DNA from: Planctomycetaceae bacterium
GTDB lineage: Bacteria; Planctomycetota; Planctomycetia; Planctomycetales; Planctomycetaceae
NCBI GenBank assembly: GCA_021732995.1
Contig: JAKFWA010000097.1
Span: forward strand, 60,455 to 124,454
Length of the DNA stretch: 64,000 bases
Direction of reading: 5' to 3'
In this document: in pieces, positions 1 through 7,966 of the stretch
Numbering within the stretch: the first letter of the stretch is position 1
How the letters are laid out: each line of letters opens with the position of its first letter
The notes under the pieces: model-generated
Database searches by the model: none
What the model saw: only the letters and a program-made list of their open reading frames with translations
Told to the model about the DNA's origin: nothing
Program-made: the position numbers and the translations under genes

Positions 1-15
1 TACCGGGAGACTGTG

Positions 16-1851
16 ATGTTGCAGCGCGTGGCCTTGGCGTTGTGGATGTTGTTCTTCGTGCCGCTCTGCGCCGCGGCGGCGGATCGGAATGAGCGGCTGG
101 AATTCACCACTCTGGTGGCTCACTGGGCCGAATACGCCGATCCCGATTACCTCGAATTCATCGCCGAGGCGCGGCCTGAAGTCGTGCAACTGGGCGATTA
201 CGGGGCTCACTTCTGGAGCCTCGCCGCGACGCCTCAATACAAGGGCTATCCCGCTCATTTTCCGGTGCAGGGACATGCCGCGTGTAGTGATTGGTTCCGC
301 GAACGCACGCGAGCCATCAAGGGCCTGGGATCGAAGGTCGTCGGTCACATCAATGTGAAGTTTCTGGTCGGCGATCCGGAGAGTCCCGAAGGTCCGCGGG
401 GCTTCTTCAAGTTCTACCGCGACCAATGGGATACCGAACGCCTCGGCCCGAAACCGGTTGAAGACCCGCTGACGCTGCTGGAACGCGACGTCAACGGCAA
501 GCTGATTATGAACAACAGCTACAGCATCGGTGGCATGAAGGAGTATTGGGGGTGCCTCAATAATCCCAACTGGCGGAAGGTGCTGAAGGCGTGGACGAAG
601 TACGGGATCGATCAGGGCATTGATGGCTTCATTATCAATTATTTTTACCGGCACGATTGCCACTGTGAACATTGTGTCTCGGGCTTCAAGAAGCACCTGC
701 GGGATACTTACAAGACAGATGAAATCAAGCAGTTTGGAATAGACGATCTTGAGCAGCATCAGTTCAAGGAAATCGTTTCGTGGCATAAGCCCGAGGAATC
801 AACGCCACTGCGTCGAGCGATGCTGCGCTGGTCGCAACTGGCGAACAAGCAGGCGTTCGATGAAGTCTTTGTGGATTATGGCCGGTCGTTGAAGCCGGAT
901 CTGATTACGGCGCAGTGGAATCACATCAGTGACTTCAGCCAGATCAGCGGCGATGAGCGCTGCCTGCTGCCGGCTGATTCGTGGGGACGCAGCGAAGACT
1001 ATTTGTGGTACAGCACCGGTGCCGCAGCTCATTATACCGATCTGGAAAATGGTTATCTCGGCGAAGGTACGTTGCAGGCTCGCTATATTCGGGGCACCTT
1101 TGACGACAAGCCGTTCACGCTCGGCAAGTACGAAAGCACGCGCACGCGCGTGACCATTGCGGAACTGGCCGCCAACGGTGGTGCTCCAATGGGTTTTTAT
1201 ACTCGATTCAAGGACCCGCTCGCGCGTCAGGAAATTGCGCGTTACTACGGCTTCATTCGTCAGCACGATGACATCTATCGAGCCAATCGCCCGGCGGGTG
1301 AGGTCGTGCTCCTGTATCCGAGATCCGAAGTCCACAAGGGCAACGTGGCTGCGGTGGCCAAGTTCAAAGAAGTCGGCAACGCGCTGCTCAACGAGCACGT
1401 GTTATTCGACGTGATCCCGGACGATCTGCACGGCAAGCTGGCGGCGGACAAGCGGCCGCGCGTGAGTGTGCTCGACGAAGACTGGCGGGTGCCGCTGAAG
1501 GCTGCGGCGTTGTCTCGCTTTCAGGCACCGACCACGGTGCGAGTTTCGGTCACGCGGCCTGCGAAGTCGCCCCAGCAGGAATTGACGGTGCATTTCGTGA
1601 ACTACAACCGCACGGAACCCGCTCAGAAGAAGTCCGCCGGTCGCGGCATCGTCGACGAGCAGCCGATTGCAGTGACCTCGATCGACTGCGACCTGCTAAT
1701 GCCGGGAGATCAGAAAGTCGTCAAGGCTGAGTTCATCACTCCCGAAGCGCCAACGCCGCAGACCGTAGAAGTGGCTCAATCCGGTTCGCGAGTAACGTTG
1801 AAGGTGCCCGGGTTTCTGGTGTATGGGGTCCTGAAGCTGCAGTTGAAGTAG
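16..1851 (+). CDS. secreted glycoside-hydrolase-like protein, 611 aa
   Basis: Probably a secreted carbohydrate-active enzyme. I see a signal peptide in the first ~22 residues (hydrophobic run, then Ala-rich end at CAAAADR). A TIM-barrel-like core follows, with an internal segment reading GIDGFIINYFYRHDCHCEHC at about residues 201-220. Cys-rich CxCxxC patches followed by F-x-x-x-L are typical of GH42-like and 'hypothetical glycosyl hydrolase' families. The C-terminal ~120 residues look like a beta-sandwich. GTG at 13 is also in frame, but ATG at 16 has GGGAG at 5-9 at a normal distance. Family membership is inferred from pattern only. Substrate and catalytic residues are not assigned. The gene stands alone; its upstream context lies outside the window. 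Confidence 0.6.
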   Translation: MLQRVALALWMLFFVPLCAAAADRNERLEFTTLVAHWAEYADPDYLEFIAEARPEVVQLGDYGAHFWSLAATPQYKGYPAHFPVQGHAACSDWFRERTRAIKGLGSKVVGHINVKFLVGDPESPEGPRGFFKFYRDQWDTERLGPKPVEDPLTLLERDVNGKLIMNNSYSIGGMKEYWGCLNNPNWRKVLKAWTKYGIDQGIDGFIINYFYRHDCHCEHCVSGFKKHLRDTYKTDEIKQFGIDDLEQHQFKEIVSWHKPEESTPLRRAMLRWSQLANKQAFDEVFVDYGRSLKPDLITAQWNHISDFSQISGDERCLLPADSWGRSEDYLWYSTGAAAHYTDLENGYLGEGTLQARYIRGTFDDKPFTLGKYESTRTRVTIAELAANGGAPMGFYTRFKDPLARQEIARYYGFIRQHDDIYRANRPAGEVVLLYPRSEVHKGNVAAVAKFKEVGNALLNEHVLFDVIPDDLHGKLAADKRPRVSVLDEDWRVPLKAAALSRFQAPTTVRVSVTRPAKSPQQELTVHFVNYNRTEPAQKKSAGRGIVDEQPIAVTSIDCDLLMPGDQKVVKAEFITPEAPTPQTVEVAQSGSRVTLKVPGFLVYGVLKLQLK

Positions 1852-2231
1852 CCCTGCCGCAGTGTGCGATGGTTTCGAGCGATGGCTTGGGAAGACTCAG
1901 ACAAAAGCCCGGCGCGTCCGGATCTTTCTCAATTTTTGTTGGAACTGCCAGAAAACTATAGACGTAATGTCTATATTCGCGCATAGTTGTCGCAGCCTCT
2001 GAATGAAATCGGCTGACTTCAGTCCAAATTCATGATAGGCCGTCTAAGTTCACCCGTATTGAGATCGTCAGTTGTCTGGAATGCCTCGATGATCCACGTT
2101 GTCACGTGATCGCGTATGACTTCTGGATTGACACGTTAGACCCTCAGTACAAAGATCGGATCAACACCCTCCGATACATTTCCTCGCGTTTGCCTACCGT
2201 CCGGAATCTGCTCCCCACAAAGGAATATGCT
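1852..2231. other. intergenic gap with one palindrome
   Basis: This 380-base gap separates the glycosidase-like gene from the DUF1559 gene. Apart from the inverted repeat at 1957-1975 I see no gene, no strong terminator and no copy of the repeat families found elsewhere in the window. The reading frame of the next gene stays open back to 2106, but that part has no recognisable ribosome-binding site and does not look coding. Confidence 0.5.
1957..1975. promoter_or_regulatory. candidate operator palindrome
   Basis: A perfect 7-bp inverted repeat, TATAGAC-GTAAT-GTCTATA, lies 257 bp upstream of the DUF1559 start. Its size and AT-rich ends suit a dimeric repressor site. The regulator is unknown, and no regulator gene lies next to it. 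Confidence 0.3.
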
Positions 2232-3194
2232 GTGCTCATACGTCGACGTCTTCGCGGTTTTACGCTGATTGAGCTACTGGTCGTGATCGCCATTATCGCC
2301 GTGCTGGTGGCTCTCCTGTTGCCCGCCGTGCAATCGGCCCGTGAGTCTGCCCGACGTACTCAGTGTCGCAACAACCTGAAGCAGTTCGGGCTGGCGCTTC
2401 ACGGCTATCACGAGACCTACAACATTCTGCCCTGCAGTATTAATCCAACGCCTTGGAGCAATGTCGGTGTCGGTGCGTTGGTCCATCTTCTGCCGTATTT
2501 CGAACAAACCGCCGTGTTCGAAACGATTACGTTCAGAGGAGGGGCGAGTTGGACGAACAACGCGTCCGAGAACGGTACTCCCGGTACTAAGTATTTTGAA
2601 ATACAACCCGTGGGGTTCAAGTGCCCGACTGACATTTCCCAGAAATACTACCCGGGCACTAATGGAATTGTTGGCAACTGGGCGACTGCGAGTTACTCGC
2701 TCTCCTCGGGAGCACAACGTGAGTCTGGCAATGGTTGCAGCAGCTACCCAGGGAATACTTTTGGCACCGGGCCGGCAGATCACTCGGACCACAGACAGTC
2801 GGATCAGATCTCTGGCATCTACAGTCGCCAGGGGTATTCCTCCACGTTTGCTGAGATCCTTGATGGTCAGGCGAATGTCATTTTCATGGGTGAAATCCGA
2901 TCGGAGTGCAGCGACCATGCACGACACGGTTGGGCGAACGTGAACTCCAACTGGATTATGACAACCGCGCCCATCAACTTCCCCAGTTGCCCCGGCGACG
3001 GTACTGGCTGCAACGCAACCACCAACTGGCAGACCTCGATGGGCTTCAAGTCGCTGCACGCAGGTGGTGCTCACTTCCTGATGGGTGATGCCCGAGTTAT
3101 ATTTATCTCGCAAAATATCGATTATAGGAATTACCAACGCCTCGGTGATCGCCGTGATGGAGAGGTGTTGGGAGACTTCGGCGGTAGTGAGTGA
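2232..3194 (+). CDS. DUF1559 prepilin-like protein, copy 1
   Basis: A DUF1559 family protein of 320 residues. The N-terminus carries a type IV prepilin-like cleavage/methylation motif, [14 protein letters not shown], followed by a hydrophobic helix and the family's [15 protein letters not shown] segment. Near the C-terminus [18 protein letters not shown] matches the conserved end of the family (usually H-x-G-G-x-x-x-x-x-x-D-G-x-V). I chose GTG 2232 because AAAGGA lies about 8 bases upstream and the peptide then begins a few residues before the methylation motif. The frame extends back to 2106 without support. A lipoprotein gene follows after 50 bases, an arrangement repeated at 60967-62489. 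Planctomycetes carry many such proteins; their function is unknown, and pseudopilin or surface roles are inferred from the N-terminus. Confidence 0.9.
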   Translation: MLIRRRLRGFTLIELLVVIAIIAVLVALLLPAVQSARESARRTQCRNNLKQFGLALHGYHETYNILPCSINPTPWSNVGVGALVHLLPYFEQTAVFETITFRGGASWTNNASENGTPGTKYFEIQPVGFKCPTDISQKYYPGTNGIVGNWATASYSLSSGAQRESGNGCSSYPGNTFGTGPADHSDHRQSDQISGIYSRQGYSSTFAEILDGQANVIFMGEIRSECSDHARHGWANVNSNWIMTTAPINFPSCPGDGTGCNATTNWQTSMGFKSLHAGGAHFLMGDARVIFISQNIDYRNYQRLGDRRDGEVLGDFGGSE

Positions 3195-3244
3195 TACTTT
3201 CTGCGTAAGATTGACATTACCCAAGTCTCTATAAGGTAATTCGC

Positions 3245-3676
3245 ATGAGTTCGGTTCGTACGTCGTTCGCTTGTCTGAGTTTGTTTGTCGCCCTGGCTGG
3301 TTGCGGGGGTGACGTCGCCGGTCCCACTCTGGCTCCCGTATCTGGAACCGTGAAGATCAAGGGTCAGCCCGCCGTGGGCGTGGACGTTAACTTTCACGCT
3401 GACAAGGCGCCGCGAGCCGCCACTGGCCGGACCGATGCGAGCGGCAACTATCAGCTCACGATGTTCAAGGCGAACGACGGCGCGATTCCCGGCAAGAACA
3501 TGGTGACGATTACGGTCCCCAGCGAGTCAGTCTCGATGGATCAGATGATGTCGGGGAAGGCGCCGCCACCACCGAAGATCGCCGTCCCGCCCGAGTATTC
3601 CAACCCGACGGCGACACCGTTCTCCTATGAGGTGAAGAGCGGCAAGAACGAAGGCGCGAACTTCGAAGTGCCGTAA
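3245..3676 (+). CDS. carboxypeptidase-regulatory-like lipoprotein, copy 1
   Basis: A small exported lipoprotein of 143 residues. The signal peptide ends in a lipobox, LAGCGG, with the lipidated Cys at residue 20. The rest resembles a transthyretin/carboxypeptidase-regulatory-like beta-sandwich: VSGTVKIKGQPAVGVDVNF, then TDASGNYQLT, the usual 'G-x-V-x-x-x-G-x-P' and 'T-D-x-x-G-x-Y' signatures. It is the downstream partner of the DUF1559 gene and is similar in layout to the protein at 62061-62489. Function unknown. The pairing suggests a shared envelope role, which is inference. Confidence 0.85.
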   Translation: MSSVRTSFACLSLFVALAGCGGDVAGPTLAPVSGTVKIKGQPAVGVDVNFHADKAPRAATGRTDASGNYQLTMFKANDGAIPGKNMVTITVPSESVSMDQMMSGKAPPPPKIAVPPEYSNPTATPFSYEVKSGKNEGANFEVP

Positions 3677-3718
3677 GCGAACTGCGAGCTCGAAAGCACC
3701 AGTGCGGACCACAGGTCT

Positions 3719-3767
3719 GTAGGTCGGACAATCCTGTCCGACTGCCGGACAAGATTGTCCGGCCTAC
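3719..3767. repeat. 49-bp double-hairpin repeat, copy A1
   Basis: Two adjacent hairpins, GTCGGACA-atcc-TGTCCGAC and GCCGGACAA-ga-TTGTCCGGC, lie inside an outer GTAGG...CCTAC palindrome, so the whole unit can also fold as one long stem. It sits between two convergent genes. A near-identical copy in inverted orientation is at 9312-9360. Confidence 0.85.
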
Positions 3768-3773
3768 TTGTGA

Positions 3774-4697
3774 TTAGCGCGAGGTCAGCACCTTCGCTGA
3801 CCTCTGCCAGAATGCAGCGGCTTCGCTGAGGCCTTGTTGCTCGGCGAAGTCGGCGAGTTTCTGGTAGCGATCGCCGCGATTGACTCGGCACGCCCACCAG
3901 ATTTTGGCTTCGCACTCCGGGCAGAACCACAGCGGCTGCCGATCCAGTTCATCGATGCCGTTGACTCCATTCATGCGGCATTCGTAGGGCGTGCAGTGCG
4001 GGATCGCCAGCATGTGGCCGGTCTCATGCACGGCTACCTTGAAGACCCGTTCGCGAAACCGTGCTTGCTCGCGCTCGTCACCATCGAGATTGCCATAACG
4101 ATGCAGTGACCACACAGCGCGGCCGCCTTCGGCCAGTCCGAACACAAAATTGAAACCTTCGCCGGGCCAGAGATCGAAGGTCGTGAGCCCGATCGCCGCA
4201 AACGCATCGCGCGGAATACGGGGTGCGATCACATCGTTGATCAGGTACGGCCCCAGCAACTGCTCGTCGTCGTTCTCGGCACTGCCGCGATGGGCATCGG
4301 CGGGGATCTCACCCAGCGGTGCGTTCGGCAGACGTTTCGCCGGAACGCCGTAGAAGAGTCCAAGCAGCTCCGTCGTCTTGTCGATCAAGCGATCTTGCGC
4401 GGGAGTGAATTCGCCCAGCGGGAGCACATAGATCGTCTGACGCTCCGGAGTTGGCACGTTGTGCCCGAAATCCACGAAGTCCTGAAACGTCTGGCCGGGC
4501 TCGCCGTACTTCGCGAGCCAGTCGCCGCGTTCGGGCGGTTTCTTCTTCTCATGCAGCGGGTGAATCAACTGCATGGCCTGCTGAAACTCGGCGAGATCCT
4601 CGGGCTGTTCCACGAACAACGAACGAATCAGGACAGCCGCCACCGTGATCGTGGTCAGAAATCCTGAGAGCGCAATCAGCCGCAAGCGTTTTCGCAT
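3774..4697 (-). CDS. membrane-anchored archaemetzincin-like metalloprotease
   Basis: A zinc metallopeptidase of the archaemetzincin (AmzA/M54) type, 307 residues. The signature HETGH followed by HCTPYECRMN and later CPEC matches the family pattern HExxHxxxxxHC-x4-C-x-M-N...CxxC: three zinc-binding His plus a second four-Cys zinc site. A hydrophobic segment near residues 7-26 is a signal anchor, so the catalytic domain should face the periplasm. Family members I know of are typically soluble, about 180-200 residues, so the N-terminal anchor and ~120-residue extension are unusual. ATG at 4697 has GAGG eight bases upstream; ATG at 4703 is too close to it. Substrate unknown. Confidence 0.85.
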   Translation of the reverse strand: MRKRLRLIALSGFLTTITVAAVLIRSLFVEQPEDLAEFQQAMQLIHPLHEKKKPPERGDWLAKYGEPGQTFQDFVDFGHNVPTPERQTIYVLPLGEFTPAQDRLIDKTTELLGLFYGVPAKRLPNAPLGEIPADAHRGSAENDDEQLLGPYLINDVIAPRIPRDAFAAIGLTTFDLWPGEGFNFVFGLAEGGRAVWSLHRYGNLDGDEREQARFRERVFKVAVHETGHMLAIPHCTPYECRMNGVNGIDELDRQPLWFCPECEAKIWWACRVNRGDRYQKLADFAEQQGLSEAAAFWQRSAKVLTSR

Positions 4698-4856
4698 CGT
4701 CATGACCTCGAAACGTGTGGCATCTTTGACGGCTCGGGCGCCGAGTCAGCTAAAGACCGAAGGACGTCCGCCGAGCAACATGGATGTCAGGTCGCAGCCT
4801 CTTTACAGTTTGAAACTTGATACATCCGTCATCTGCTTTCTGAATCTATCCGTCGC

Positions 4857-7031
4857 ATGGCCAGTGATCGTGACAACCGACTGGGCAAGTATGTCCTGAA
4901 ATCCAGGCTCGGCAAAGGGGGCATGGGTGTTGTCTATCTGGCTACGGATACTCGCCTGAAACGTGACGTCGCTTTGAAGGTGCTCAGCAAGTCGCTGGCA
5001 TCGAACGCGGATGCCGTGCAGCGATTTCTCCAGGAAGCTCGCGCCGCCGCACAGCTCAATCATCCCAACGTGGTCATGGTGCACGACGTCGACCAGCAGC
5101 GCGGCCACTGCTTTCTGGTGATGGAACTGGTGACGGGCGGCACGGCTCAGGAACGCATGTCGCTGGGGCCGCTCAGTTGGGTGGAGGCGACTCGGACGAT
5201 CGCCGATGCCTGCCGGGGCCTGGCGGCTGCTCACCAGGCGGGGCTGATCCATCGCGATATCAAGCCTTCCAATCTGATTCGCACCGCTGACGGCATCATC
5301 AAACTGGCTGACTTTGGATTAGCCAAAGTGCCTGACGAGACGAAGACCTCGGGCCCCGTCACGAAGTCCGGCGCGATTCTGGGAACGCCACAGTATATGA
5401 GCCCCGAGCAGTGTTCCGGCGAGCCGGTGGATGCTCGCAGCGACATCTATTCGCTGGGCGCGACGTACTTCGCATTACTGACGGGCGAGCCGCCGTATGT
5501 GGAGACTCAGCCCCTCCAGATCATGTTCGCCCACTGCTCCAAGCCGGTGCCCGATCCGCGATCGCGCCGGCCGGATGTTCCTGCGGCTTGTGCTGAAGTT
5601 GTCATGACGGCGCTGGCCAAACAACGCGCGGAGCGTTTCAAGTCGGCTGATGAGTTTCTCGCGGCGCTCAACGCGTTGTTGGCCAACGCCAGTGCGGCAG
5701 ATCTCGCGGAGCGGGCGGCTGCGGATGCCACGCCGACCGCATTCCAGGGGGCTCCCGAGACGCTGGATGAACACCAGGGGCTGAACGCGATTGATGTCTC
5801 AGCAGCCACGCAGCCGGGCGAACGTGCGGGAGTTACCGCTCCGTACCTGGAGACTCGATCGTGGTCCGGCGTGACAAGGCTGTTATCAACCACCAGCAAA
5901 CGTCGCTGGTTGGGTGTAGCGGTTTCTGCAGGGGCGTTGCTCATCGTCACCGGCTGGTGGCAGGGGTGGCTCGGTCGCGGCAGCGGGGTCGGGAACCCAT
6001 TGCCCCAGCGGCAGCAATCGGGGGCGCCGGTGGTGAGTCCGCCTGCACGAGCGCCTGCGCCGCCAATCACTTTGGAGCTTGTGGCTGAGATGCCCGGAAT
6101 TCAATCAGCCATCATGAGTGTCGCCTATGGCAAGGACGGAAACACTGCATTCTCCGGTTCAACCGACGGAAGCGTGAAAGAATGGAATTTGAACTCACGG
6201 TCTGTGGTCCAGGAGTTCAAGGACCCCACGCAAACCATTCGAGAACCTGCGAAGCAAACCATTCGAGCCGTTGCCGCCAACAATCGCTGGGTTGCCGCAG
6301 GTGGTGACGAACACCGCGTCCGGGTGTGGTATCAATCCACAGGTAAGTTGCGAGCAATCCTGGAAGAGCCGCGCGGCGAGATCGGATCACTCGCATTCAG
6401 TCCCGATGGAACTATGTTGGCGGTGGGCGGATACTCAGACCTGTGGATCTATGACATCAGTGATTACCAATTCTCGTCAGGGCGGAAACTGGGAGATTCA
6501 AGTTCGTCGCCCGTCGGCTGCTACATGGTGAAATCACTAGCGTTTTCTGCGGATAGTCGCTGGCTGGCGGCAACCAGTTGGGACAAGAAAACAGTCGCTG
6601 TCTGGAACGCAGAGTCCGGTGAGTTGCAGCGTTATCAGCGCGATCTGCCGAAGGAGCCACACACCATCGCATTCGTACCCAAGACTGAGCAACTGGTGTT
6701 TGGTATGCATCAGGAAGGCTTGCGACTTTGGGATCTCTCAACGGTCAAGATCCGTTCGATTCCCACTAGCGTCGGCCATGAAGCTCGAACGGTGGCCGTG
6801 ACAGCCGATGGAAACTGGGGGCTGGTCGTCGGACCATGGGGCGGCCTGATTCGAGTTCATGACCTGCACGGGAATCAGCAGTCACGTTCGATTAAGCAGC
6901 CACAAGAATATGCAGCGATGGGTGTCGCGATCTCACCCAATGGCCTGCAAGCGCTGACTTGGGGCGGAGATGAAGGTAGACCGCGCGGATATATTAACCT
7001 GTGGAGTATCGTGGCGGAGAAATCGGAATGA
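4857..7031 (+). CDS. Ser/Thr protein kinase with C-terminal WD40-like propeller
   Basis: A transmembrane Hanks-type kinase of 724 residues. Kinase motifs are complete: glycine loop GKGGMG (19-24), catalytic Lys 41 in VALK, Glu 60, HRDIKPSN (132-139), DFG (152-154) and SPE (182-184). A single membrane helix follows at about 350-371, then a beta-propeller of WD40-type repeats (about 395-720; for example LAFSPDGTMLAVGGY). The propeller is the likely extracytoplasmic or ligand/protein-binding sensor. The stop codon overlaps the start of a sigma-70-like gene (ATGA), so the two are translationally coupled. Kinase-sigma coupling is common in planctomycetes; direct phosphorylation of the sigma factor is inference. 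Confidence 0.92.
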   Translation: MASDRDNRLGKYVLKSRLGKGGMGVVYLATDTRLKRDVALKVLSKSLASNADAVQRFLQEARAAAQLNHPNVVMVHDVDQQRGHCFLVMELVTGGTAQERMSLGPLSWVEATRTIADACRGLAAAHQAGLIHRDIKPSNLIRTADGIIKLADFGLAKVPDETKTSGPVTKSGAILGTPQYMSPEQCSGEPVDARSDIYSLGATYFALLTGEPPYVETQPLQIMFAHCSKPVPDPRSRRPDVPAACAEVVMTALAKQRAERFKSADEFLAALNALLANASAADLAERAAADATPTAFQGAPETLDEHQGLNAIDVSAATQPGERAGVTAPYLETRSWSGVTRLLSTTSKRRWLGVAVSAGALLIVTGWWQGWLGRGSGVGNPLPQRQQSGAPVVSPPARAPAPPITLELVAEMPGIQSAIMSVAYGKDGNTAFSGSTDGSVKEWNLNSRSVVQEFKDPTQTIREPAKQTIRAVAANNRWVAAGGDEHRVRVWYQSTGKLRAILEEPRGEIGSLAFSPDGTMLAVGGYSDLWIYDISDYQFSSGRKLGDSSSSPVGCYMVKSLAFSADSRWLAATSWDKKTVAVWNAESGELQRYQRDLPKEPHTIAFVPKTEQLVFGMHQEGLRLWDLSTVKIRSIPTSVGHEARTVAVTADGNWGLVVGPWGGLIRVHDLHGNQQSRSIKQPQEYAAMGVAISPNGLQALTWGGDEGRPRGYINLWSIVAEKSE

Positions 7032-7717
7032 CGTCTTCGCTGCCGAAATCCATGCTGGAACAGATCTCGACGTGCTGGCCGACGATCAATAACCCGGTTC
7101 AATTTGTAATGCGGTATGCGCGGGCCATTCACAAATATGTCGCGGCGATCGTGCGCGATCCCCATGATGCCGAAGAGGTTACTCAGGACTTTTTGACGCG
7201 CGTGTTCGATAAGGGCTTTTGCCCTGAGAACGTGTCGCGAGGCCGGTTTCGTGACTACTTAAAATCTGCCGTCCGCTTCGTCGCGATTACGCATCTGCGG
7301 CGCAAGCGTCCGACAGGCGCCGATGAGCAGTTGCTGGCCGATCTGGTCGAGCCGGATAACGATCCCGACGCAGCCTGGACTGATGAATGGCGCGCGTGCC
7401 TGCTGGATCGCATCTGGCAGCGGCTGGAAATGCACCAGCAACAGACTCCGGATAATTATTACTACTCAGCCTTGCGCATTCTGACCGACGATCCGTCAGC
7501 GACTTCCGAAGAGCACGCGCAGCGACTCAGTCAGCAGATCGGCCGGGCGTATCGAGCCGATGCGTTCCGTCAGCAATCCACTCGCGCGCGGCGTCACTTC
7601 GCGAAGCTGCTGATCGAAGAAGTGCGGCGCACGCTGCAGAATCCATCGGCGGAGTCTGTCGAAGAGGAACTGGTCGACTTGAAACTGATGTCGTACGTGC
7701 GCGATTTCCTAGAGTAG
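7028..7717 (+). CDS. ECF-like RNA polymerase sigma factor
   Basis: A 229-residue sigma-70 family protein of the ECF type. The region-2-like part reads VRDPHDAEEVTQDFLTRVF, the usual 'D-A-E-D/E-x-x-Q-x-x-F' helix, followed by a basic FRDYLKSAVRFVAITHLRR segment. The C-terminal half is less typical of a region 4, so promoter binding may differ from standard ECFs. ATG 7028 overlaps the kinase stop by four bases and has GGAGA seven bases upstream. No anti-sigma factor gene is adjacent, so the upstream membrane kinase is the likely regulator (inferred). Confidence 0.8.
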   Translation: MTSSLPKSMLEQISTCWPTINNPVQFVMRYARAIHKYVAAIVRDPHDAEEVTQDFLTRVFDKGFCPENVSRGRFRDYLKSAVRFVAITHLRRKRPTGADEQLLADLVEPDNDPDAAWTDEWRACLLDRIWQRLEMHQQQTPDNYYYSALRILTDDPSATSEEHAQRLSQQIGRAYRADAFRQQSTRARRHFAKLLIEEVRRTLQNPSAESVEEELVDLKLMSYVRDFLE

Positions 7718-7966
7718 CAATAAAGCGGCAGGCACATCCTGACCAGCGGGAAGGGCGTGGTCGTTGCGAGTTGAGGCCCACGCCCATCGCTTCGCTCTGA
7801 GCGTGCCACCCATTTGGTAGCGTGTGCTCGGGCCGCCCTGCGACAAGAGGTTGAAATTGTAACGTCTCGTGGCTGCGCCACCCCGGTAGTCATCAAGATG
7901 GCAATCGGTGCCACCGTGCGGTTTAGATGGCCCACTCGATGCGTCTTGAGGCTGCGATCAACCGCA

